From positions 1-9,982 of the forward strand of contig WRCT01000055.1 of assembly GCA_009783775.1 (NCBI GenBank): a DNA stretch of 9,982 nt. The letters are read 5' to 3'. Source of the DNA: Clostridiales bacterium. GTDB lineage: Bacteria; Bacillota; Clostridia; Christensenellales; CAG-138. The position numbers and the translations under genes are program-made. Below are positions 1-5,415 of this stretch, piece after piece (the first letter of the stretch is position 1; every line of letters begins with the position of its first letter). The notes below the pieces were generated by a model. That model saw only the letters and a program-made list of their open reading frames with translations. It did not search any database and was not told the origin of the DNA.

Positions 1-639
1 CAGCAGGAACAGCATATGATCGTCCGGCGCGAGCGTCCAAAAGACGCCCTTCGGGGTCTCCATGCGGACATGGGGGCGCGCGGGCGCCAAAAACGCGCCC
101 TCAAACCAATGCTGGCCAAACATCTCCTCATACAACCGAACGTGCAGCTCCACCAAACCGAGGCTGGGGTGAACGGCAATATCGTGGTGCGCGTCCACGC
201 AGCGCCGCTGCACCGTAAACCCCTGTCCGGTCAGCAGGGCAATCGTGCGGGCCTCATCCTTCGGGTCGACCAACAAGTCCACATCGCCCGAAATCCGGCA
301 CTCCGGCACCGCATAGCTCTCGCCCACCGCAAAGCCCTTCAGCACCGCGGCGCGGATACCCATACCGTCCAGGTCGGCAAGCAGGCGCAGAATCCCCGCG
401 CGGCGGTAGGCCTCCCGCGCGACGAGGAAAAAATATTGTTGTTTGCCGCGCACCAGCACGGGCTCAGGAATCACGGCCTTCGCGTGATAGAGCGCGTAAC
501 CCCAAAGTCCGGGCGCGGATTGCTCCCGGGCCAGTTTCTCCAAAAGCGGCCAGTCCAGGCCCTCGGGCAGGGCGGGGAAGGGCTCCCCCGCGCTCGCAGA
601 GGAAAGAATACGCAGCAATGTGGCAAATTCTGTCGTCAT
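1..639 (-). CDS. Nucleotidyltransferase family protein (PF14907-like), 3' end outside window
   Basis: Reading the minus strand from the ATG at 639-637 gives 213 uninterrupted codons to the window edge. Residues 99-102 (VLKG), 115-125 (RISGDVDLLVD, with the G-D-x-D nucleotidyltransferase signature), 149-151 (DAH), 164-169 (ELHVRL) and 203-211 (LAPDDHMLF) follow the order seen in the uncharacterised nucleotidyltransferase family PF14907. The acidic pair D119/D121 would bind metal and NTP. Substrate unknown; homologues often sit in surface polysaccharide or peptide-modification loci, but nothing here confirms that. The ATG lies where transcription should begin from the promoter at 674-646, so the mRNA may be leaderless; I see no Shine-Dalgarno. 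The gene is divergent from the MBL hydrolase gene. The C-terminus is not visible. The plus-strand frame over the same interval shows no family features. Confidence 0.85.
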   Translation of the reverse strand, partial: MTTEFATLLRILSSASAGEPFPALPEGLDWPLLEKLAREQSAPGLWGYALYHAKAVIPEPVLVRGKQQYFFLVAREAYRRAGILRLLADLDGMGIRAAVLKGFAVGESYAVPECRISGDVDLLVDPKDEARTIALLTGQGFTVQRRCVDAHHDIAVHPSLGLVELHVRLYEEMFGQHWFEGAFLAPARPHVRMETPKGVFWTLAPDDHMLFLL

Positions 640-645
640 GTAAGA

Positions 646-674
646 ATTATAATATATGCCCCCATCTTTTTCAA
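646..674 (-). promoter_or_regulatory. Sigma-A type promoter for the nucleotidyltransferase gene
   Basis: On the minus strand, TTGAAA (674-669), a 17-bp spacer and a perfect TATAAT (651-646). The expected start site, 6-8 nt past the -10 box, falls on or next to the ATG at 639, predicting a leaderless or nearly leaderless transcript. Confidence 0.75.
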
Positions 675-680
675 TCCCAA

Positions 681-709
681 TTGACGAAAGTTTTTTCTCA
701 CGCTATGAT
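681..709 (+). promoter_or_regulatory. Sigma-A type promoter for the MBL hydrolase gene
   Basis: TTGACG (681-686), a 17-bp spacer and TATGAT (704-709). The expected start near 716 is about 2 nt before the ATG at 718. GGAAG at 711-715 is only 2 nt from the ATG, too close for a normal Shine-Dalgarno. It is back to back with the promoter at 646-674, only 6 bp apart. Confidence 0.7.
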
Positions 710-717
710 AGGAAGAC

Positions 718-1671
718 ATGGGCAAACGAAACATCAAAAAACTGCATATCATTCTGTTGCTGCTGTTGGTGGCAGTGATTTGTGTTGGAATATGGTTATG
801 GCAAACAAACCGTGAACCCGCCGCAGCGCCAAGCTCAACTCTCAAATCTCAACACGCCACTCTGCAAAACGCCTCCGGCGTTTTGGAAGTGCATATGCTC
901 GACGTCGGGCATGGCGACTGTTTGCTGCTGATTTCGCCGTCGGGCGCAACCATGCTGGTGGACGCGGGCGACGACGGGCTGTTTGAAGAAGTCATCGACG
1001 CCTACCTGCGCGCGCTGGACATCGACCGGCTGGATATCGTGCTGCACACCCACGCCCATGCCGACCACATCGGCGGCATGGACGCCCTGCTTTCGGGCGA
1101 CTACGAGATCGGCTGCTATCTGCGTCCGGCGGCGGAGGCCGGCAAGCCCACAAAGAAATATGAGAAACTGCTGGCGACCTTGGACGCGGCGGACTTTCCC
1201 ACATACGCGCTATGGGCGGGCGATCCGTCTCCGCTGAATACCTGGGACGACGCGGTGACGGTGCGCGTGCTTTCGCCTTTGCCCGACGTGAGCTACAGCA
1301 ATGTCAACGACACCAGCCTGATCCTGCACGTGGCCTATGGCAACACCTCCGTCCTGCTCACGGGCGACGCGGCGCGCGCGGCGGAGCAGGCCGTGTTGAA
1401 ATATGGCAATCCCGACGACCTGCGGGCCACCCTGCTCAAGGTGGGCCACCACAGCTCGGACTCTTCTTCCTCCAAAAACTTTCTGCGCGCGGTAGGGGCG
1501 GACTATGCGATCATCTCCTGCGGCACGGACTACAAAAACCCCAAGCCGGACACATTAAAACGCCTGGCGGACTACGGTATCCCGCCCGAGAACCAATACA
1601 TCACCCTGTACCATGGCACGATCGTCGCGCGGCTGGACGGAACCACAATCACCTTTACCACGGAGAAATAA
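718..1671 (+). CDS. Membrane-anchored MBL-fold metallo-hydrolase, ComEC/Rec2-like
   Basis: 317 aa. Residues 1-8 are basic and 9-28 form one hydrophobic segment, so this is a signal anchor or signal peptide placing the enzyme outside the membrane. The rest is a metallo-beta-lactamase fold of the type found as the C-terminal domain of ComEC: LDVGHGDCLLL (61-71), VDAGDD (81-86), the metal-binding H-x-H-x-D-H as HTHAHADH (110-117), TGDA (215-218) and VGHHSSDSS (242-250). Stand-alone proteins like this lack the ComEC channel, so a role in DNA uptake is not implied; hydrolysis of a phosphodiester or similar substrate is plausible but unproven. The linker just after the membrane segment is encoded by a short heptamer array (832-852). 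folT follows after 7 nt, suggesting co-transcription. The start is supported by the promoter at 681-709 and by the anchor beginning at Met1. Confidence 0.88.
   Translation: MGKRNIKKLHIILLLLLVAVICVGIWLWQTNREPAAAPSSTLKSQHATLQNASGVLEVHMLDVGHGDCLLLISPSGATMLVDAGDDGLFEEVIDAYLRALDIDRLDIVLHTHAHADHIGGMDALLSGDYEIGCYLRPAAEAGKPTKKYEKLLATLDAADFPTYALWAGDPSPLNTWDDAVTVRVLSPLPDVSYSNVNDTSLILHVAYGNTSVLLTGDAARAAEQAVLKYGNPDDLRATLLKVGHHSSDSSSSKNFLRAVGADYAIISCGTDYKNPKPDTLKRLADYGIPPENQYITLYHGTIVARLDGTTITFTTEK
832..852 (+). repeat. Three-unit heptamer array inside the MBL gene
   Basis: Three consecutive 7-mers ending in TCAA (AGCTCAA, CTCTCAA, ATCTCAA) encode residues 39-45 (SSTLKSQ) of the MBL hydrolase in frame, in the linker after the membrane anchor. 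The consensus differs from the other arrays and only three units are present, so chance cannot be excluded. Confidence 0.45.
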
Positions 1672-1678
1672 TAGATTT

Positions 1679-2203
1679 ATGAGAAAATTGCCTACAAGAA
1701 AACTGACCGCCGCCGCGCTGCTCATCGCCATGAGCATTGTCTTAACGCGGCTGCTCTCGCTCAATATCTTCCCGCCCATTGTGCGCCTCTCGGCGGGCAA
1801 TCTCCCCATCTATCTCGCGAGCTTTTGGCTGGGCCCCGTTTTTGGCGGCCTGACGGGCTTTGCGGCGGACTTTATCGGCGCGAGCCTGACCACCGGCTGG
1901 TTCCCGCCGATCAGCCTGGCGCCCGTGCTCACAGGCATTCTGCCCGGCCTCTTTGTGCGTTTGTCCCGCAAGGAAACGCTGCCCTGGTGGCAGCTGCTGC
2001 TCCTGGTGCTGGTTTGCGACGTGATAACCGAACTGTTTTGGAAAGCGCTGGCGCTCTCCTGGATGGTGGGGGGGAACTTCCTCGAAATCCTGACCCTGCG
2101 CGCGCCCTTTAATCTTTTGCAAGCCGTGGGGCAGGTGGCGCTGCTCTTCCCCTTGCTGCACCGCCTCGGCCTGCGGCCGAAAGTAATAAGTAATAGGGAA
2201 TAA
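1679..2203 (+). CDS. folT: Folate ECF transporter S component (FolT)
   Basis: 174 aa, the usual size of an energy-coupling factor substrate-binding subunit, with about six hydrophobic segments. The N-terminus (LTAAALLIAMSIVLTR, 9-24) followed by IPPIV-like NIFPPIVRLSAGNLPIYLAS and GPVFGGLTGFAADFIG matches the folate-family ECF S components, which bind folate and work with a shared EcfA/A'/T module encoded elsewhere. folC lies just downstream, past an inserted element, and supports folate as substrate. I chose the ATG at 1679 because the protein then begins as family members do; the frame stays open upstream to 1613 inside the MBL gene. The nearest GGAG (1662-1665) is 13 nt away, so translation may be coupled to the MBL gene. 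The last residues (KVISNRE) and the stop are encoded by the terminal repeat of the 488-bp element, so the native C-terminus was probably replaced. No THF-riboswitch-like leader is seen. Confidence 0.85.
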   Translation: MRKLPTRKLTAAALLIAMSIVLTRLLSLNIFPPIVRLSAGNLPIYLASFWLGPVFGGLTGFAADFIGASLTTGWFPPISLAPVLTGILPGLFVRLSRKETLPWWQLLLLVLVCDVITELFWKALALSWMVGGNFLEILTLRAPFNLLQAVGQVALLFPLLHRLGLRPKVISNRE

Positions 2204-2209
2204 GGAATA
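2181..2209 (+). repeat. Left terminal heptamer array of the 488-bp element
   Basis: A leading A followed by four 7-bp units: AGTAATA (twice), then GGGAATA, then AGGAATA. The folT stop codon (2201-2203) lies inside it. Confidence 0.85.
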
Positions 2210-2254
2210 AGGGAGGAGTGCTGCGCACATTAGACGGGCAGCTTGAATGAGAAT

Positions 2255-2611
2255 ATGAGTGAGAGCATTGTGTTGCAAAAAAGTTTTACTTTCGCAAGCC
2301 GGATTGTGAGGCTTTGTGACTACTTGTGTAAAAAGAAAAAAGAGTTTAGAATGTCCGATCAGCTTTTTCGTTGCGGGACAAGTGTGGGCGCGAACTTACG
2401 TGAAGCTAAATATGCGCAAAGCAAGAGGGATTTTATTTCAAAAAACTCGATTGCCCTGAAAGAAATTGCAGAAACACAGTATTGGCTTGGATTGCTCTAT
2501 GAAACGGATTACTTGAGCGCAGCAGAATACGAAAGCATCATTGCCGATTGTGAAGAGCTCCTGAAACTACTGACTGCTATCGTTCGCTCAAGCAAAGAAG
2601 AATGCAATTAA
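2255..2611 (+). CDS. Four-helix-bundle protein, S23/bacterial Avd-like family
   Basis: 118 aa, the normal size for this family (TIGR02436/PF05635), first known from intervening sequences in 23S rRNA genes and related to the Avd accessory proteins of diversity-generating retroelements. Visible signatures are LQKSFTFASRIVRL (7-20), GTSVGANLREA (41-51), KRDFISKNSIALKEIAETQYW (57-77, the most conserved helix), LLYETDYL (80-87) and a final helix ECEELLKLL-like ending in RSSKE (111-115). Basic and all-alpha; family members form pentameric barrels thought to bind nucleic acid, but cellular function is unknown. ATG at 2255 gives the family-typical N-terminus; TTG at 2243 would add four residues. No convincing Shine-Dalgarno lies next to it; the SD-like AGGGAGG at 2210 is far upstream. 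It is the only gene of the 488-bp element. It is AT-rich and unrelated to the folate genes around it, which suggests mobile cargo. Confidence 0.88.
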   Translation: MSESIVLQKSFTFASRIVRLCDYLCKKKKEFRMSDQLFRCGTSVGANLREAKYAQSKRDFISKNSIALKEIAETQYWLGLLYETDYLSAAEYESIIADCEELLKLLTAIVRSSKEECN

Positions 2612-2630
2612 AAAACAGCTTTGCTGTTTT
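2612..2630 (+). terminator. 8-bp-stem, 3-nt-loop hairpin after the four-helix-bundle gene
   Basis: AAAACAGC-TTT-GCTGTTTT starts directly after the TAA (2609-2611). The A/T-flanked stem could act as a short bidirectional terminator, but the same 8/3 hairpin recurs at a fixed 9 nt from an array at 5313-5331 and 8104-8122. It is therefore equally likely to be a structural part of the element. Confidence 0.55.
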
Positions 2631-2639
2631 CTCCTTACC

Positions 2640-2668
2640 TATTCCTTATTCCCTATTACTTATTATTT
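2640..2668 (-). repeat. Right terminal heptamer array of the 488-bp element
   Basis: On the minus strand it reads AAATAATA then heptamers in the same unit order as the left array; 28 of 29 positions match 2181-2209. It ends just before the folC Shine-Dalgarno (GGAG, 2669-2672). Confidence 0.85.
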
Positions 2669-2678
2669 GGAGACACCA

Positions 2679-3938
2679 ATGACCTACGAACAAGTACTAA
2701 CATACATTGACAGCGCCATCTGGCACGGCAGTCGGCTGGGGCTTTCGCGCACGCGGGAACTATTAGAGCGACTGGGCAACCCCCAGGACAAGCTGCGCTT
2801 TGTCCATATCGCGGGCACGAACGGCAAGGGCTCCACCTCCGCCATGCTCAGCTTTGTGCTGCAGCAGGCGGGCTATCGCGTGGGCCTGTATATCTCGCCC
2901 TTTGTCAATGTCTTTTCCGAGCGTATGCAGGTGAACAACGAACCCATCGGCGACGATGCGCTGGTCGAGATCGCAATAGAGGTCGCCGCGCAGGCCGAGC
3001 AAATGACGGACAAACCCACCGAGTTTGAGCTGATCACCGCCATCGCGATGTGCTTTTTTGTGCGCAGCCGCTGCGATATCGTGATACTGGAAGTCGGCTT
3101 GGGCGGGCGGCTCGATTCCACGAACGTGATAAAAACGCCGCTGGTGGCCGTCATCACCGCGATGGGGTTCGACCACCAAAAGCAGCTGGGCAATACGATG
3201 CGGGAGATCGCCACGGAGAAGGCGGGCATCATCAAGGAGGGCGGAGACGTGGTCGTCTACGGCGCGAACCCCGAGGCCGAGGCCGTCTTTGCCGTGGTCT
3301 GTCGGGCGCGCAGCGCGCGTTTGCGCCAGCCGGATTTTGGCGCGCTGACCCCGCTGTCCCTGACCCTGAAGGGCCAGACCTTCCGCTATATGGGCGAAAC
3401 TTATTCCCTGTCGCTGCTGGGTTGCTACCAGCCCCGCAACGCGGCCGTGGCATTAACCGTGCTGGACGTGCTGCGCGAAAAGGGCTTTGCCATACCCACG
3501 GAGGCCGTGCATGAAGGCCTGGCCCGCACCCGTTGGCCCGCGCGGTTCGAGGTATTACATGAAAAACCCGCCGTAATCGTAGACGGCGGGCACAATCCCG
3601 AGGGCGTCGAGGGCACGGTGGACTCGCTGTGCGCGCTCTTTCCGGACCAAAAGATTCATTTTGTGGTGGGCATGATGGCGGATAAAGACGCAAAAACCAT
3701 GCTCTCGGAGCTCACTCCCCTTGCCGCCGCCTGGTATACGGTCCGGCCCAACTGTCCCCGCGCGCTGCCGGCGGCCGACCTGGCGAAACTTCTTTCGGAC
3801 CTGCCGATCCCCGTCACGGTCGCGGACACGGTCGAGGAAGGCGTGCGCCTGGCCATGCAAGACGCGGGTCCGGACGGCGTCGTCTGCGCGGTGGGCTCGC
3901 TCTATATGTCGGGCACGATTCGGGCGATGTTTGCGTAG
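2679..3938 (+). CDS. folC: Bifunctional folylpolyglutamate / dihydrofolate synthase
   Basis: 419 aa, full length for FolC, a cytosolic Mur-ligase-type ATPase that adds glutamate to folates (and to dihydropteroate in bifunctional members), which retains them in the cell. Motifs in order: P-loop GTNGKGST (46-53), SPFV...ERMQVN (73-86), LEVGLGGRLDSTN (137-149), FDHQKQLG (164-171), TEKAGIIK (179-186), RWPARFEV (285-292), DGGHNPEG (302-309) and the C-terminal ligase domain to 419. ATG 2679 has GGAG at 2669-2672 with 6-nt spacing; a TTG at 2667 in the same frame would overlap the mobile element. The partner gene folT lies upstream, separated by the 488-bp element, which may affect co-expression. 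The stop touches a heptamer array (3937-3964) and the gene converges on the pseudouridine synthase gene, with 14 nt between stop codons. Confidence 0.93.
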   Translation: MTYEQVLTYIDSAIWHGSRLGLSRTRELLERLGNPQDKLRFVHIAGTNGKGSTSAMLSFVLQQAGYRVGLYISPFVNVFSERMQVNNEPIGDDALVEIAIEVAAQAEQMTDKPTEFELITAIAMCFFVRSRCDIVILEVGLGGRLDSTNVIKTPLVAVITAMGFDHQKQLGNTMREIATEKAGIIKEGGDVVVYGANPEAEAVFAVVCRARSARLRQPDFGALTPLSLTLKGQTFRYMGETYSLSLLGCYQPRNAAVALTVLDVLREKGFAIPTEAVHEGLARTRWPARFEVLHEKPAVIVDGGHNPEGVEGTVDSLCALFPDQKIHFVVGMMADKDAKTMLSELTPLAAAWYTVRPNCPRALPAADLAKLLSDLPIPVTVADTVEEGVRLAMQDAGPDGVVCAVGSLYMSGTIRAMFA

Positions 3939-3964
3939 TTACAAGATACAGGTTACAGGTTGCA
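3937..3964 (+). repeat. Four-unit heptamer array at the folC / pseudouridine synthase convergence
   Basis: Four contiguous 7-mers: AGTTACA, AGATACA and GGTTACA fit RNNNACA, and the fourth is GGTTGCA. Then AGGGAGC follows, close to the AGGGAGG after the left array at 2181. The array begins within the folC TAG and contains the stop codon of the convergent gene (3955-3953), so it encodes that protein's last residues. A 6-bp dyad (GAGCGA 3968-3973, TCGCTC 3984-3989) follows. Confidence 0.8.
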
Positions 3965-5272
3965 AGGGAGCGACAAGTTTTTTTCGCTCGTAAAACGCAA
4001 ACCCAGCACTTCCAGCTCCTTGGCCAACAGTTGCTGACGGCGCACCTTGTAGCGTTTGTTCGCGGCAAAGTCGCCGTACTTTTCATCGCCCAAAACGGGG
4101 CGGCCGATGGCCGCCAATTGCACGCGGATCTGGTGCGTGCGGCCCGTTTCCAGCAGGATTTCCAGCTTGGACAATTCTTTGTTTGTCTCCAATACCCGCC
4201 AGGTCAAGGCCATACGCTGTGCCCCGGGCGTGTCTTTTTCGCAAAGAGACATAAAGCCCAGCGCCGCGTCCTTGATCCCCCAATGCACGAGCTTGCCCTC
4301 CCGCTCACGCGGCGTGCCGCAGACGACGACATGATACAATTTGCGTGTCCTATGCTCGTAAAACTCTTGTTCCAGCTGCGCCCGCGCCCGCTCGGTCCGC
4401 GCCAGCACGACCAGCCCCTCCGTATTCGCGTCCAGCCGGTGCACAGGGAACACCTCGCCCAAAAGCGGCGCAAGCTGCACGACCAGATCGGGCTCGACCT
4501 CCACGCCGCTATGCTTATCCACAACCACAAGCTCTTCATTCAAATACACGCCCGCGCAAACCGAAAACGCGGGCAGCAGCGCCAGCTGTGCGGACCACTC
4601 CCCCCTGCCGATCTGATCGGCTCCCCCCCTCGGGGAGGGGGGCTTTTGCCAGTCGGGCCGTGAAAAAAAGGTCATTTTCTCGCCCTGCGTGGGGTGGGAA
4701 AGGGTCAGCGCGTAGGCCCAAAGCCGAATCTGCGTACCGGGTTTAGCCTGCGGGTGGTAGCGCATATCGCCATGAATGGGCAGGCCCGCGTGCGCCAGCT
4801 GCACCCGAATCTGGTGCGGCCTGCCGGTATCCGGCTGTATGTCCAGCAGGGACTGGCCGCCATTTCGCGCCAAAGTCTGAAAACGAAGTTCAGCCTGCTT
4901 TCCGCCCTCCGGCACTACAACAGTTGTATTCGTCCTTTCGTCTTTAAGCAAACAGTCCGTCAGCACAGCGGCGGCGGGCGGGTCTCCGTCCACGATGGCG
5001 ACATAACGTTTCTTCACCTGCCGCGCCTTGAACTGCGCGGTCAGGCGGGCGGCGGCCTTGCTCGTGCGGGCAAAGACCATCACTCCGCCCACGGGCCGGT
5101 CCAAACGGTGCACCAGCCCCAAAAATACCTCGCCGGCCTTTTGATACTTCTCTTTCACATAGCCCTTCGCCATGCGCAATAAATCAAGATCCCCGCTGGC
5201 ATCCCCCTGCACAGGCACGTTTATGGGTTTCTCGACAACGAGAAGGTGGTTGTCTTCGTACAAAATTTTCAT
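3953..5272 (-). CDS. Tandem-domain RluA-family pseudouridine synthase (two complete catalytic domains)
   Basis: 439 aa, roughly twice one RluA catalytic domain. Domain 1 (1-205) starts with MKILYEDNHLLVVEKP and holds HRLDRPVGG (catalytic D58) and GRPHQIRVQLA (150-160). Domain 2 (240-430) starts with VYLNEELVVVDK and holds HRLDANTEGL (catalytic D281) and GRTHQIRVQLA (377-387). Family members isomerise uridines in rRNA or tRNA; the target bases cannot be read from the sequence. Both aspartates are intact, so both domains could be active. The linker (about 210-226, PPSPRGGADQIGRGEW) is encoded by a 46-bp palindromic repeat (4598-4643) shared with the neighbouring methyltransferase gene, suggesting two genes became fused, or an existing linker was invaded. 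The last residues (PCNL) and the stop come from a heptamer array. The ATG at 5272 has no Shine-Dalgarno: a 141-bp repeat element ends 2 nt upstream. Confidence 0.9.
   Translation of the reverse strand: MKILYEDNHLLVVEKPINVPVQGDASGDLDLLRMAKGYVKEKYQKAGEVFLGLVHRLDRPVGGVMVFARTSKAAARLTAQFKARQVKKRYVAIVDGDPPAAAVLTDCLLKDERTNTTVVVPEGGKQAELRFQTLARNGGQSLLDIQPDTGRPHQIRVQLAHAGLPIHGDMRYHPQAKPGTQIRLWAYALTLSHPTQGEKMTFFSRPDWQKPPSPRGGADQIGRGEWSAQLALLPAFSVCAGVYLNEELVVVDKHSGVEVEPDLVVQLAPLLGEVFPVHRLDANTEGLVVLARTERARAQLEQEFYEHRTRKLYHVVVCGTPREREGKLVHWGIKDAALGFMSLCEKDTPGAQRMALTWRVLETNKELSKLEILLETGRTHQIRVQLAAIGRPVLGDEKYGDFAANKRYKVRRQQLLAKELEVLGLRFTSEKNLSLPCNL
4598..4643 (-). repeat. 46-bp GC-rich double-hairpin repeat, in frame at the synthase domain junction
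   Basis: On the minus strand: a C-run/G-run hairpin (CCCCTCCCCGAGGGG core), then the dyad GCCGAT-CAG-ATCGGC, then GGGGGGAG. It matches the 46-bp repeat at 5925-5970 in length, in its first 20 positions and at its G-rich end. The inner stem differs in sequence but remains paired. Confidence 0.75.
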
Positions 5273-5274
5273 AG

Positions 5275-5415
5275 AAATAATAGGTAAGAAGGAATAAGTA
5301 ATAATGTATGTGAAAACAGCGCTGCTGTTTTTTTAATTCTATTTATGTTCAAGCAACCCATCATTCGTGCGTTAGCACACCTCCCTTATTCCTTATTCTT
5401 TATTCCTTATTACTT
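5275..5415 (-). mobile_element. 141-bp ORF-less relative of the 488-bp element
   Basis: Read on the minus strand from 5415: A plus four heptamers (AGTAATA, AGGAATA, AAGAATA, AGGAATA), AGGGAGG, dyad GTGC-TAAC-GCAC, GCTTGAA (5353-5347), AATTAA, hairpin, 9-nt spacer, inverted array. This is the order of the 488-bp element at 2181-2668, but only 9 nt separate GCTTGAA from AATTAA, so the whole four-helix-bundle frame is absent. The terminal arrays match each other at about 25 of 32 positions. It fills the entire spacer between the methyltransferase and pseudouridine synthase genes, giving the first its stop codon and ending 2 nt before the start of the second. Confidence 0.7.
5313..5331. terminator. 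8-bp-stem, 3-nt-loop hairpin in the 141-bp element
   Basis: AAAACAGC-GCT-GCTGTTTT with further T's on the plus strand. Stem identical to 2612-2630, loop different. It may end transcripts in this spacer, but it sits exactly 9 nt from the array (5276-5303), as in the other copies. Confidence 0.5.

Larger units (their letters stand above)
2181..2668 (+). mobile_element. 488-bp heptamer-bounded element carrying a four-helix-bundle gene
   Basis: Both ends are inverted copies of one 29-bp sequence made of an A plus four heptamers, matching at 28 of 29 positions (2181-2209 against the reverse complement of 2640-2668). Order inside: left array; AGGGAGG (2210-2216); small dyad GTGC-TGC-GCAC (2218-2228); GCTTGAA (2241-2247); S23-like ORF (2255-2611); hairpin (2612-2630); 9-nt spacer; right array. 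The interior is AT-rich against its GC-rich neighbours. It lies between folT and folC, two genes of one pathway, and overlaps the folT stop. A shorter relative at 5275-5415 shares these landmarks. No transposase and no clear target-site duplication are visible, so mobility is inferred from repeat structure and the second copy. Confidence 0.7.

Noticed and set aside
16..684. Plus-strand open frame of 222 codons at the left edge
   Set aside because: It is the complement of the nucleotidyltransferase gene on the minus strand, which has family motifs and a promoter.
1600..1678. THF riboswitch ahead of folT
   Set aside because: Only 7 nt separate the MBL stop from the folT ATG, and the upstream DNA is coding; there is no room for an aptamer.
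2181..2668. Classical insertion sequence with target-site duplication
   Set aside because: There is no transposase, and I could not find matching direct repeats at the outer borders; I kept only the neutral mobile-element call.
3968..3989. Intrinsic terminator for folC (GAGCGA/TCGCTC dyad)
   Set aside because: The T-run is in the loop rather than after the stem, and the segment codes for the C-terminus of the convergent synthase; termination cannot be claimed.
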